DNA of 64,000 nucleotides, from NCBI RefSeq assembly GCF_001039355.2, contig NW_019775397.1, forward strand, positions 275,507-339,506. Direction: 5' to 3'. Below the pieces are notes generated by a model. It was given only the letters and a program-made list of their open reading frames with translations, did no database searches and was not told the DNA's origin. This document shows positions 22,194 to 33,549 of this stretch, in pieces (the stretch's first letter is position 1; each line of letters starts with the position of its first letter). The position numbers were made by a program, and so were the translations under genes. The DNA comes from Lingula anatina. Taxonomy: Eukaryota > Brachiopoda > Lingulata > Lingulida > Lingulidae.

Positions 22194-25100
22194 ATGCTTC
22201 TCATCCATCCAGCAGCATGTATATCAGCAGTAATCTTAATCATTCTCAGCATCATACAGCTGACCTTCGGCTCCCTCGGTGACGGCACTCGAGTCTTCCA
22301 GAAATGTTTACAAAACTGTTATCTGGCCTCGTGTCGCGTGTCGGATGCAGCATGGGCAGAGCAGTTACCGTGGTACATGAGGCTGCTGAACTGGACGTGC
22401 CCAGACGAGTGCAGCTACTTTTGCATGTGGAGAGCAGTAGAGGCCTTTCAGAAAGATGGCTCCCCTGTGCCACAGTTTTATGGCAAGGTAAGTTTGTGGA
22501 ACTGTTTGTGCTTGTGTGTGGGAACTTGTTTGAGACAAGTTTGACAATTCAGATTTAGATGTCTGTTGCTAAATTGTAATTTTTTTTATGTTGATCCAAT
22601 TCATTGCAAGGTAGTGCCTTTTTTTTTTTTTTTTTTTTTGCTTGATAAGGTGAATTTTGTATAGATCCTGATTAATTGTTTATTTAACCCTCAATCACCT
22701 TTCAGGGGCCTCGCAGGCCCGGACCCATGTATCTTTTGCTCTCTCTTCGTTCGCATGAGGTTTTTAGCCTGTTCCTTTCATGTAATCCTCAAGCAACTTA
22801 TACCCCATCAATGGATAAATAATTAGTTTTGAAATAATTTACAACATATGTAGAAATTAACTTTTCCAAAAGTTAGTCCCATTTCCTGGAAACCGGGCCT
22901 CTGAGGCCCGGTCGCTTGATAATTTTACTTCCACATGGGATAAATAAGTCCATGTTACCTCAAATAGCTTTGCTATAAAATGTTTTACACAAGCAATATC
23001 ATGTGTGCTATGACTATCAGTATGGTCAATGAAATCTGCCTGTGAAAGATTCAAGACCTGGAGAAATTATTATTTATGAGTAATCGGTCACCTTGGTCAC
23101 CTGATATGCAGATATCAGTTTAAATCTNNNNNNNNNNNNNNNNNNNNNNNNNNNNNNNNNNNNNNNNNNNNNNNNNNNNNNNNNNNNNNNNNNNNNNNNN
23201 NNNNNNNNNNNNNNNNNNNNNNNNNNNNNNNNNNNNNNNNNNNNNNNNNNNNNNNNNNNNNNNNNNNNNNNNNNNNNNNNNNNNNNNNNNNNNNNNNNNN
23301 NNNNNNNNNNNNNNNNNNNNNNNNNNNNNNNNNNNNNNNNNNNNNNNNNNNNNNNNNNNNNNNNNNNNNNNNNNNNNNNNNNNNNNNNNNNNNNNNNNNN
23401 NNNNNNNNNNNNNNNNNNNNNNNNNNNNNNNNNNNNNNNNNNNNNNNNNNNNNNNNNNNNNNNNNNNNNNNNNNNNNNNNNNNNNNNNNNNNNNNNNNNN
23501 NNNNNNNNNNNNNNNNNNNNNNNNNNNNNNNNNNNNNNNNNNNNNNNNNNNNNNNNNNNNNNNNNNNNNNNNNNNNNNNNNNNNNNNNNNNNNNNNNNNN
23601 NNNNNNNNNNNNNNNNNNNNNNNNNNNNNNNNNNNNNNNNNNNNNNNNNNNNNNNNNNNNNNNNNNNNNNNNNNNNNNNNNNNNNNNNNNNNNNNNNNNN
23701 NNNNNNNNNNNNNNNNNNNNNNNNNNNNNNNNNNNNNNNNNNNNNNNNNNNNNNNNNNNNNNNNNNNNNNNNNNNNNNNNNNNNNNNNNNNNNNNNNNAT
23801 CAAATAAATAGCTTTTTCATAGGGGGGTCATTGGGTGTTAGAATATAAATCTTTAATTTTTCTTATTTTTTAATGTGTTTTTTTTTATTATTATTTTTTT
23901 CACCCAATTTTTTAACCATTAAACTTTCAAGTACTTTCAATATATTCCTCATAAAGTATCCTCAAAGAAAAGATGTTGAAATGGTCATAAAATTTCAAAT
24001 AAATAGCTTTTTCATAGGGGAGTCCTTGGGTGGTAAAATACAAATCTTTAATTTTTTTTTATTTTTTCATGAAAATTTTCACCTGCAAACTAACAAAAAG
24101 TGCCAATGTGTCCTCCATTATGCATACTACAATATCATAGTTATTTACTCAAATTAAATTAGATTTTTGAATGTTTTTTGGGGGGAGTCAGATTTTCATG
24201 GTACACCGGGCCTCTGAGGCCCGGTTTCAGGGTTTACGTAGGGTTCCATTTTCTTGTGGTTGAGGGTTAAACAATGTCACTATTCTTTCTACCAAGATTA
24301 TTGCATTTTGTGTTTAAGCATGTGCGTAATAAAATGCATGTAAGCAGCCCTGTTTCTCTTTGTTTTCCAGTGGCCTTTTATCCGGTTGTTTGGGCTGCAG
24401 GAGCCAGCATCTGTGATATTCTCCATACTGAATGCTCTGGCTCACCTGAACTTGTTCAAGTTTAGAAGAGAAGTGTCGTCCGCCTCCCCCATGTTTTATG
24501 CATGGCATCTGTATGCATTGGTAAGCAGCAAGGCTGTCATTTAAATGCTATATATAAAAATTATTAAAAGAAAGATTAGATAAGATTATGATATGATAAC
24601 AGTGTTGATTGCTGCTAAGGGAAATGGATACTGATTTTTGAAAATTAATTCAGTTTATTTTTGGATTAAGCAAAAAACAACCCCCTTTGTACATTTGCTA
24701 GTGTACTGAAGTTTCAGATGTAACTGAAAAGAAGAAATCCAGTTCTGTTAATTTTCTTTTTGTAGTGTGATTAAGACCTTTGTGGAAAAAAGTAAGATGT
24801 ACCCATTTAAAGATTTTCATAGATTATTATTTTTATTATTATCAGGTGTCAGTTTGGACCTGGTTATGTTCAGCCATGTTTCATGCCAGGGATTGGCCCA
24901 TTACAGAGGTATTGATATTTATATGTAACTCTATACTAGTGCTGGGGGCCTGTCACTTGATATCTCTGGTCCCATTCAGAATGGATGAGTACTTACTGAT
25001 CTGCCAACTAAATATGGCTGACCAGAGTTCAAAAGTGATGCAGCTGATTCCTGATGGTCTCCCCAACTCCACAGGTGCCTTTAAACAGATTAAATCTCTA

Positions 25101-25942
25101 CTACGTGGTTTAATTACTAGGCGCCTGTAAAGTCGGGGAGACCATCAGGAATCAGTGGCATCCCTTTTGAACTATGGTCGGCCATATTTAGTTGGTGGAT
25201 CCGTAAGTACTTGGATCAGCCACTCTGAATGGGGCCTATATACTTGGTGTCATAGGGGCTAATTCCAAAGAGGACTGCTTAGAAAGATTTGTAATCTTTT
25301 TGCATAATATCTCAACAGGGGATTGGGGAATTAAAGAGTTTGTGAGCATGTTCAAATTGGCTATGCGTCTAGTGTATATGATGGTTGTGACGTTATCTGT
25401 AAATATCTAGATAAAAATCAATCAGTGACCCTGGTAGAGGGGATGGAGTGGATTATGTAATCTTTTTAATGCTTTTTGGACAAAGGGTTGGCCCAGATAA
25501 AAGCTTTGGGTTTGCAGAGCGTGATTGGAGTCTTTGAAAATACACAGGCACACACAGGAAGGATTGTTATGATAAGACTGTTATTTGTTTAAGTACTAAA
25601 TAAAGCTCTACCCAAGAGTCAAATGTACACAATAGCATGCAGAACAAGGGGGTAGCAGAACATTATGTGGTATACAAACATACAAAGGGAAATTGTACAT
25701 GTTTCCACTCAAATCCCTTAAGTTTGAATTAAAAGTGCTGAAGTCATCGCCACTGATATCAGCCCCAAGGTGTGTTTGACTGTGTTCTTCCTGACCTTGA
25801 CCTTTGGATCATTTGTAATAAATATTTTGTAAGGAAGGTTTAAATTCTCCTTAGCAGAAGTAGAATATCTTTGATAAACAGAGAATTTCTTGACTAAATA
25901 ACTTATTTTTGCCATAGAGACTTAGTTATTAGAGTAAAACAA

Positions 25943-26012
<70 letters not shown>

Positions 26013-27699
26013 CACAATATTCTTAGCATAGGAATTTTACAATGTAAGCAAATGTTAAGGCAGGACAGTGACTTTAACCTTTGGTTTATTCCAGAAACTA
26101 GACTATTTTAGTGCTGCTTTACTGGTGCTGACACAATTTTATTTACTTCTTCTCAGGTAAGTAGATTGGATTCTGCTCTGAAATTTTAACTTGCTGGTGG
26201 TAGGGGGGGGGGTCTTTTTGACTCAGAGTTACAGTTAATTTATCATTTGGCAAACGGGTTCAATGATAATGTTGGCCGGGTGATAAATTTTGTCATGTTA
26301 GCCTGACCTCAACAATATGGCAGCTTAAAGGTTCTTTATAAATGTATATCTGTCATTAAAGATGTTGTTGTGTATATAAATAATAAAGAAATAACAACTA
26401 CCTGGAATAAAATGGAAAAGAAAAAAGTGTCTCTCTACAGAAAGATAAAAGACAACGAAATTTTAGATAAAATGATAAACGTGTTAGATACTTGCAATAA
26501 AATAAAGGCAAATCAGACAGAAATTGATCTCTTTGGTCTATTTTCAGGGTTATTGGTACCGAAAAGAAGTTAAAGGTTATAGTCACAGCCCTGCCTTTAC
26601 TTCTCTTCTATACATATCATGTCCATTACCTGACATACAGACGCTTTGACTATGGCTACAACATGAAGGTTAATATTACCATAGGTGAGTTTTTGCTGTG
26701 CTGGAAAATTAATTATCTAGGGTTTAAGTAAGTGAAATATTTTGCCTGAAAGTTAAGGCCAGCTTTTGGTCACAGATTCTTGGGTGAAGAGTTGTTTAGA
26801 TACAATAATAATACTAACAACAATAGTGATGATGATAATGGATGTTTATTCAACCATTCTGTATCATATATTATTTAAAATATGTAAAACTTAAGTCATT
26901 TTACCATTTTAGATAAAAGAAAGAAATGAAATAAAAATTGTTACAAAAAACTAATTAAAATTCTTGGATAATCTAAAGAAGTGACACTTAGATAAGAGCT
27001 TTTATAAATTTCTCTAAACTTTTTAAGTCTCATCTTTTGAAGTGTTTTTTTCATCCTCTTTTCAGTTGCAGCCAATGCTATAGGTTGGGTCCTTTGGTGT
27101 ATTTCCCATAGAAAACAGCAGCCATATGTTTGGAAGTGTCTCGTACCTGTGGTCACGACAGGGGTGCTGGCGGCCCTGGAGTTGGGAGATTTTCCTCCAA
27201 TATGGTGGACCTTTGATGCCCATTCCCTCTGGCATGCTGGGACGCCTCCCCTTATTGTGCTGTTTTATAGGTATGTTATTACATTACACGTACCTGATAT
27301 GTTACATTGGCAGATATTGCAGAAAGAGCACATTAAATGGCTGTAGATGTTTTGACCAGACAGATTCAGAGTCAGAGTTCTTTACTGTCTAACTGTAAAG
27401 GCAACTGATAGTAGTCTATGACTGGGTTCCCACAGATTTAGATTGATTCATCTGGATAGACCTTACTTCCTGGGGGTTCACATTATATAGTATGATTTTC
27501 ATTTGGAAAATTGTAGCTATAATAAAAGCACATAGTTGGGTATTATATTATACCCCCTACTTACTACTGTAACATTCATTATGATCTTTCATGTAGGTTT
27601 GCAATAGACGACTGCAAGTATTTGGAGGGACAGAAGCAGAGAGAAGCAGCAGTGGATGCAAAGAAAGAAACACCTCTAACAGAAAAGAAAGAGCAGTAA
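22194..27699 (+). CDS. PGAP3: PGAP3 (Per1-like), GPI-anchor fatty-acid remodelling hydrolase, seven coding exons
   Basis: PGAP3 is a Golgi membrane protein needed to remove the sn-2 acyl chain during GPI-anchor lipid remodelling. Coding exons are 22194-22487 (exon begins 22181), 24371-24520, 24846-24908, 26095-26156, 26548-26684, 27066-27270 and 27597-27699 (TAA). Borders are GT-AG and phases fit, giving 337 aa against about 320 in human. Residues 1-26 form a hydrophobic signal-like segment. The luminal Cys-rich region carries CLQNCYLASC, NWTCPDECSYFCMW and VPQFYGKWPF. The CREST-superfamily residues are present: Ser157, His161 and Asp164 (SAMFHARD), then Asp286, His288 and His292 (DAHSLWH). 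Several hydrophobic membrane segments lie between them. Intron 1 carries a piggyBac-like element and an assembly gap; intron 3 carries a foldback element. Identification is very secure. Confidence 0.96.
23128..23798. other. assembly gap (671 n)
   Basis: A run of unknown bases inside the piggyBac-like element. The sequence directly after it is a tandem repeat, which may be the cause of the gap. Confidence 0.99.
23799..24150. repeat. tandem repeat inside piggyBac-like element, period about 195 bp
   Basis: Two similar units start at ATCAAATAAATAGCTTTTTC (23799) and TTCAAATAAATAGCTTTTTC (about 23994). Each continues with CATAGGGG, a ...TTGGGTG... stretch and AATCTTTAATTTTT. More copies probably lie in the adjacent gap. 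Confidence 0.75.
24969..25237. mobile_element. foldback MITE, family G1, in PGAP3 intron 3
   Basis: Arms of over 100 bp pair with about 85% identity by eye. The left arm runs GGTCCCATTCAGAATGG, AGTACTTACTGATC, CCAACTAAATATGGCTGACC and CTGATTCCTGATGGTCTCCC; the right arm is its inverse, ending CTGAATGGGGCC. It is non-coding and shares the AAATATGGC(C/T)GACC core with other foldback families here. Confidence 0.8.
25947..26011. repeat. (TA)n microsatellite
   Basis: A pure dinucleotide array of about 65 bp in PGAP3 intron 3. Confidence 0.98.
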
Positions 27700-28488
27700 A
27701 AGTCCTGTTGGGTGGAGCCTATAGTGCTGCAACAGTAAGATGTGAAAAATACCATTTCAGCAACGACCCACAGCTGAGTGATGCTTAGAGATAAGTAGGA
27801 CTGTGAAACACATGCCAATACTATGAGAGATGAGGTAGCACTAGCATTTTTTTTCAACTAGCCAAATTGCTTTTTTCATCACTTGTTTCTTCATGTAGTT
27901 TAAATTTCAGTACAACAGGTTATATCAACCCTGCTTTGTGAAGCCAGTTTAAGTCAGTTTTAGCATTTGGCAATTTTGTTGAGTGTTAGTGGTACCCTAC
28001 GAGAGGGTTCAAGAGCAATAATACTAATAGAGGTTGTCACTGACATGGTACATTTAATTCATTTTTATTAACTGAAGCCATTATTGCTGTGATAACCATG
28101 CATTAAGAACAAGATTTATCCCTGGCAAAGCTGTGTATTTATGTCTTATGGTGCATGCTAAGTTATGTCAAATAGAATGTGAGATGTTATGTCATTGTAT
28201 TGCAGTGACGTGATGTCTCTCACACACCAGGCATGATAAATATTTAGAGTCACAGTGCAGAGACGTGAGGATTAAAAGGGCACATGTGCACAAACTGTGA
28301 TAAAACCATCGCCACAATCAAAAAATTATAGGTCAAACTGTTTTATAGCAACAGAGCTTAGGCAGAGAAACAACAATGTCTTATATGAAAGTGCAAATTT
28401 CTTTAATGATGCAGTTAAGGAGTGAATTTCAATTTACACGACATAAACAATAGCACCTAGAAATCAAAACAACTCAATGTAAATTTCT
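27700..28488. other. PGAP3 3' flank
   Basis: Presumed 3' UTR and intergenic sequence up to the first virus-like remnant. No gene is seen and no polyadenylation signal was assigned. Confidence 0.4.
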
Positions 28489-30173
28489 TTAAAATCCAAA
28501 AGGTAGTGTTGTAACACCGCCCAGTTGAATTTGTCTCTTAGTGTATTGAAATCTATAAGTCTTTTTTTCTTTTGTGGAATGGAGAGTTTTTGTTTGAGGA
28601 TTTCTCTTGATTGTAATAGAAGTTACAACAACGTTTCTCGTCCCTTTGCTGTGCACCATGTTCAACATGGTTTCATAGTTGACAGTTTGAGCTGATGTAT
28701 AGTTCAAACTAATGTCTTTTACCTCACAAACATTCTTTCCATTTTTAGTAATGTAAGCATGATTTTTTTGCTTCAACACAAGAACGGGGCTATGTAATCA
28801 TTCTGGTTTAGTTCATCGGTAAAGTCGCTCAAATACGACCCTCTTATGGAGTATAAATACCTTTCAGTTTCGGGTTTTCCATCAACGAGAAAAGTGATGG
28901 AATCTGTATCAAAGTACAGCACTTTTTCGTTTACAAATTCCAACGCCTTATACAAGACCAGACGTGCATGGGCAGTTGAGTGTGCTGCCATGATTAGTAT
29001 TGCAGGTTCTAATGTATCCCTTCTTTTTGAGCATATTGGTGGAAGTAACTTTGTTTTTTTATTTTTTTATTTTATTATTTTTTTCCTCAGGTGTCTCACA
29101 ACCTGCAGGGTATATGCTGGCCCCTTGTTTTAGTTTGAGAAAAGTGTCCATGTACTCAGCAAAAAGAGCACCCTCTTGGCTTTTGGGATTGCCATACTTC
29201 GTGGAAACAAACTATGGTGTGCCCTATTGAGACCACCTTCATTTTTAATTTAACAGAAACCCCTGTGCTTGTTAAGCTACATTCTGTACTAGTATGGCAA
29301 CCTGTTCTTTGTTTACAGTTAGTAGCACACGCTCTACACAGAGTGAACACGCCATAATAAGCTTCTTGGGGTCAATTCTGTCTTGCACCTCTTAATATTT
29401 TCTTGCTTTTCTGAGGTTTTGTGCTTCTTTACATACCCACCTTGTGGAATTATAACGGTTGTAGCCGACTTTAGAAAAAGGACTCAATTTACCAAATCAC
29501 AGGCACTTACTATTGTGATAGCTGAATGAAAATTCTCAATTTTTTGTCCTTTTTGTCCCGTAATATCTACAAAATTGTCTAAATTTTTGTTCTTGATCTC
29601 CATATCTTTCACAGATGCTTTCGGAGGTTACCTCGTAATCTAAACAGTAAAGACATACCCTTTGTGCCACAACTAAATTAGCTTCATGCAAACTATTGTT
29701 AATCTGCATAGCTTCAAAGTCAAAGAAAATATGTGGCCGTCTTGTACTGTAATTAAGATTTTTCTTTTTTCTTCTTTATGTGTAGAGGTTGATGGTTGTT
29801 GATGGTTCTTCTTCAGATATAGAAGACGTGTGCTCGGACTTGTCATTTTCACAAATGTTTTGGAAAATTTTCTGTTTCTTTAAGGGTTGCATGTAGCACA
29901 GATAACCTTTTTGCACCTGTGTTTTGCAAATCTGACATTTGTATGAAAAACAAATGTGCATCTTTTTGTTTTGTCTGTTGACAAATTTGTGGCATGCTTC
30001 ACAAGTAAATAATAACTTTTTTTCTTGAGATGCCCTTTTGCCTTTGTTGCGAGGTGATTGTGATAACACGAAGCAGAGACAAAAAATCTGTTGCACAATC
30101 TGCATAGTGTCCAATTTTTGAATTCAACATATTTCCTGCTGAGTTTGTTGAATGCATCATCATAAAAAAGCAT
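28489..30173 (-). pseudogene. Polinton/adintovirus-type DNA polymerase B remnant (lineage 1)
   Basis: Collinear pieces of a protein-primed family B DNA polymerase, read in transcript order from 30173 down. They are a Cys/His-rich N-terminal segment ending in GYLCYMQP (about 29880-30173), an exonuclease I-type motif FFDFEAM (about 29715), palm-region pieces (29156-29350, and about 29100 with YMDTFLKLKQGA), the catalytic motif YFDTDS (28773-28991) and the C-terminal domain ending GGVTTLPFGF (28489-28779). Such polymerases copy Polinton and adintovirus genomes. The copy is broken. The pieces sit in different frames with stops between them, the catalytic-motif piece and C-terminal piece overlap in different frames near 28775, a T-rich insertion lies at about 29050-29090, and much of the middle is missing. 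It is an old, inactive copy. Confidence 0.82.
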
Positions 30174-30691
30174 TACTGGCAGATGTATAGGTCAACACCA
30201 TTCGAAAATTGTGGAACCCATCAGTGTTCCCATTTACCGCATATCTATCATCGAAGTTCACATCTTGTCGCCTACTCCCAGTAATTACCTCTTCAATTCA
30301 GGGAATCTCTTTTGAACTTTTCCCATTCATCCACTGACATGGGTATCTTGCTTTTAGAAGTGGAATCACTAAAGACCACCAAATTGCTGCATTGTAGGTT
30401 TTTTGCAAATGGTTATAAGTTTGCCTCCTTGTAACTTTATAAAAGTTGCTATTTTTTTAGATTTCACAGTATTCAGCAGTGAGTGAAGCTCTTTCAAGTA
30501 ACACGACCTTAAATTCTCTCCTCTTAGTGCACCAAACATCAATCACTACCCTAAGACTGTATGCTAAGACAATGGGATCAACCAATTGATCTGTAGCATA
30601 ATGCATGACCATGCAAAAAAACGCACTGAATCAAAAGATTTACAATGAAAAACAGACTGATAAGTATCTTTTCTACATGTGACATTACAAT
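30174..30691. other. spacer within virus-like block
   Basis: AT-rich sequence with no supported frame. It may hold further decayed polymerase or neighbouring viral sequence. Confidence 0.3.
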
Positions 30692-30955
30692 TCAGTCACC
30701 GTAAACTGCATTGTATGTTGATTGGAGTTTCGATTCTACAGCTTGAGGGGTCGATGCCTCCTCTTCCGTGATCTCTCCGAAAAACCTCTCTTTACATTTT
30801 CCAACACGTAAGATGACGGCCATGACGTACAGGTCGTATTCCTCTTTCATTTGGGCCTGGTAGTGGTCGTAAGCTTTTAGGATGTTGCCTGCTGTGACGA
30901 GTTCCAACGCTTGGTCGAACAAGCTAAGGGCAGACACTGCAAAGACAGGCTCCAT
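30692..30955 (-). CDS. eta, unrecognised 87-aa protein in virus-like block
   Basis: An open frame from ATG to stop with normal amino-acid composition, not low complexity. It looks helical: FAVSALSLFDQALELVTAG, AYDHYQAQMKEEYDLYVMA and an acidic C-terminal part (GEITEEEASTPQAVESK). No family is recognised. It lies between the PolB remnant and the small-gene array on the same strand, so it may belong to the same invading element. The start codon at 30955 is the only obvious choice. It could also be one exon of a longer gene. Confidence 0.45.
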   Translation of the reverse strand: MEPVFAVSALSLFDQALELVTAGNILKAYDHYQAQMKEEYDLYVMAVILRVGKCKERFFGEITEEEASTPQAVESKLQSTYNAVYGD

Positions 30956-31870
30956 GCAAGCATGTTGCTTTTGGCTGCCATGACCTATGGCGCTGCCCTC
31001 GCACTGCTCAACGGTCAGCTCTCGAATTTAGGATTATAGTGCCCTAACACTCTACACAACAGTCCTTGTTTGTTTTCTTTTATCAAAACACACACTCCAC
31101 CATTCACACATACACTATAACCTTTGCTACTACATCAACAGCACTTTGTCGCATTCCACTCTACAATGGTCATGGGCTATTTATATCCCTCAGGTTTAGT
31201 GCAGATCCACCAGGGTCCAGTACCGTGGCTATAAAACAGTTTGATCTATAATTTTTTAGACATGCTATGGTTTCCTCATAGTTTGCACCAAAGTTTGCAC
31301 TCAAGTGCCTCTTTACTATTGACATGTATTTTGTAACACTGAATCATCATTGGATGTAAAATGCTTTGTGTAATAATAAGATATATAATCATGACTAGCT
31401 ACCATATATTGCACTTGAATGGTTTTGCAAGTTAAGTATTATTTGACTATATGAAATATGTCCTTGACTAATCTCGTAAATAATTTAGTTCTGCAGTTTG
31501 AACTGTGCCATGACTTTTATGCCATGTAGTGTCTTCGGCATTGGTAGCAACAGGGTAATTTTAGCCATTCTTTTTGGTCAACAACAGAAAATGCACCTGC
31601 TTTAGCAGTGGTAAAAATCGAAGACATATTCCTTCATGATCTAATGAATCTGTGTAAGTTGCTTTGAAAATTATTTTGTTTGTTTTGTTTGTAGGACTTC
31701 TAGTGATTGCTTTTGACCCTGACCTGTATCTTGGTCTGTATGATATTCTGCATTTACCGTTTCCATTTCAAACATTGAAATAGTATTGCATATGGATGCC
31801 CCAATCACTATGACTTTCTCCTCCTCTCCAGAGTCATTCAGTCTAACCCCCTATTTTTAGTTAATCTCTA
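30956..31870. other. spacer before small-gene array
   Basis: No supported gene. It contains the left copy (31572-31593) of the 22-bp inverted match to 53203-53224. From about 31790 rightwards the sequence becomes similar to 46730 onwards. Confidence 0.4.
31572..31593. repeat. 22-bp inverted match to 53203-53224, left copy
   Basis: The 22 bases starting TTTTGGTCAACAACAG are the exact reverse complement of 53203-53224. The two copies bracket the small-gene array. A terminal or subterminal repeat of an element is possible but not shown. Confidence 0.5.
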
Positions 31871-31951
31871 TGAATGACTCTTCTTTTTCTGAGTCAGTCA
31901 CTAGACTCGCTATGATTGACCCCTCTTCTGAGTCAATCACTATGAATGACT
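31871..31951. repeat. short TGACTCAGAAGAAGAGTCA-type repeat cluster
   Basis: Two or three degenerate units of the acidic-repeat minisatellite found throughout the array (minus-strand reading DSEEES). The paralogous segment at 46750-46795 has a shorter version. Confidence 0.6.
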
Positions 31952-32259
31952 TCTTTTCCATTGTTATACAACGAGCAAAACCAAACCTATTCATACGTAC
32001 CATTGCGGACAGCGTCTTATTGTAAGGAGAGATTGTATTATTCTTTTTAAAACAAACGGGTTGGTGCCAAGTCTGTTCAATTTATAGTCTTTTCTTTTAA
32101 GGAAATAATTGACCTTTAGGTAAACACAATATGGCCTGTGTGTACAAGTGAGACTTCTTCATTCCAAGAAGTTGTGAAATATCTATTATATGTCTCAATA
32201 AAACAAGAGTCCATTATGTGACACTGATAAAATTAAACAAAATGCTAAAACTTGCCCGC

Positions 32260-32535
32260 CTATATTGTAAATTTAAAATTCTGCTCTTCCATTGGAAGGT
32301 GTGCAATATCTGTACCTGTCAGCTGACCGAGAGAGGCATCTTTTTTCTTGCCTAGAGCTGCGTAGATTTCTTGGAAGAGCTGTAAGAACGCTAACCAATC
32401 AGCATATGTCATCACAATGACCGTGGCAATGGGGGCGCCCTGTTCATAACTGATCTTTATGGGACATCTTGGACCATCTAACGACAATGTGTAACCATTG
32501 CAAAAGGGGACTGCTAAAACTTGCTCCTTCAACAA
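32260..32535 (-). pseudogene. zeta-1, unrecognised array gene, split by a transposon
   Basis: A 91-codon open frame with motifs FCNGYTLSLDGPRCPIKIS and TYADWLAFLQLFQEIYAALG, ending in TI-stop. Its paralogue at 47157-47440 shows that the frame continues upstream into sequence now at 33294-33330. A CACTA-ended element (32537-33293) interrupts it, with AAG duplicated on both sides. No family is recognised. The paralogue is also broken, by a stop codon, so both copies look inactive. Confidence 0.6.
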
Positions 32536-32536
32536 G

Positions 32537-33293
32537 CACTAGTGGGCTGGATTTGGTCTTAAAGTGCAATTTAAGTTCACAAGTGATCTTACACGATCTT
32601 AAACATTACAGCAGTAGTCTTAAAATGGACTGAATCTGCTTTTAAGATCAAAAGTGATCTAACATCTACTTAAGCGGTCAAGCAGTTTCCTCCCCTCACA
32701 ATGGGGGATACCTCCCCTCACAATAGAGGACACCTCTGCTCACAATAGGAGAATGTTTAAGGGGAGACAACTTAATTGGCTGTTAGACCAGAAATAGTCT
32801 TACTCATAGGGACAGCCGGGCTGACGTCACGCGCCTTAGCAACCGACATCTGGGGTAAAACAAATCGGGCAACATGGCGGATCACATTGACTTCTATGTA
32901 AAAGTTGGCAGACTTTGTCCGAAGATATCATACTTCACAGTGCCTGACCACTTACGTCAGTGAGGAAGAGTTATTTACCTGGTCGATTTCCTTTACAGGC
33001 CTTTGTAATTAGCCGCTAATTACAAAGGCCTGTAAAGGAAATCGACCAGGTAAATAACTCTTCCTCACTGACACAAGTGGCAAGGCACTGTGAAGCATGA
33101 TATCTTCGGACGAACTCTGCCAACTTTTACATAGAAGTCAATGCGATCCGCCATGTTGCCCGATTTGTTTTACCCCAGATGCCGGTTGCTAAGGTAAAGT
33201 GCCCGGATGACCAACTGTCCCTATGGTTTAAGATCATGTAAGACTATTTGTGAACTTAATTTGCACTTTAAGACCAAATCAAGCCCACTAGTG
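32537..33293. mobile_element. CACTA (EnSpm)-like non-autonomous element with 3-bp target duplication
   Basis: Ends CACTAGTGGGCT ... AGCCCACTAGTG, with arms pairing over about 60 bp (GGTCTTAAAGTGCAA, GTTCACAA). AAG flanks both sides (32534-32536 and 33294-33296). The paralogous segment at 47418-47424 reads straight through with a single AAG, giving a natural empty site. CACTA termini plus 3-bp duplications are diagnostic of the EnSpm superfamily. A second palindrome is nested inside. Confidence 0.85.
32805..33225. mobile_element. nested near-perfect palindrome (foldback), about 420 bp
   Basis: Ends CATAGGGACAG ... CTGTCCCTATG. Arms of about 205 bp meet at ATTAGC/GCTAAT near 33014 with only a few mismatches. 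Each arm carries ATGGCGGATCACATTGACTT, opening a short reading frame of about 29 codons. The near-identity of the arms implies recent formation or strong constraint. It is inserted inside the CACTA-like element. Confidence 0.85.
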
Positions 33294-33549
33294 AAGGCCT
33301 CTTCAATTCCTTCTGCGTGTCTCTTGAAATGGCCTCACATGGTTAAGTAAAACGGATTTTTTTTTCTGACTTTAGCATGTAGTTTAAATGTATCTTGTCT
33401 TATCAAGAACTCTTCATTTGCTCATGGGTAATTTTCTTTTCATCTTTTTGCAACGCTCCATATAATTTTAACACACTTCCAAAACTAGCCGGATTAAAGG
33501 GGTCATACTATAATGTCCTTTTTTTTAAAGGCTCAACTGACCAGCTTAA

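Larger units (their letters stand above)
22684..24270. mobile_element. piggyBac-like non-autonomous element in PGAP3 intron 1
   Basis: TTAA lies on both edges (22684-22687 and 24267-24270), followed by inverted ends CCCTCAA ... TTGAGGG. That is the hallmark of piggyBac insertion. Near the ends are three copies of a GC palindrome of the type GGGCCTCnnAGGCCCGG (about 22703, 22890 and 24208). No transposase frame is visible in the sequenced part; the 671-base gap lies inside. Confidence 0.75.

Noticed and set aside
23120-23803. Open frame across the first run of n
   Set aside because: It consists of unknown bases only.
25023-25180. Possible exon inside the 25 kb hairpin of PGAP3 intron 3
   Set aside because: The region is the foldback element G1; PGAP3 exons 3 and 4 join in phase without it.
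28846-29230. Plus-strand frames in the 28.8-29.2 kb region
   Set aside because: They are antisense to polymerase remnants whose catalytic motif reads on the minus strand.
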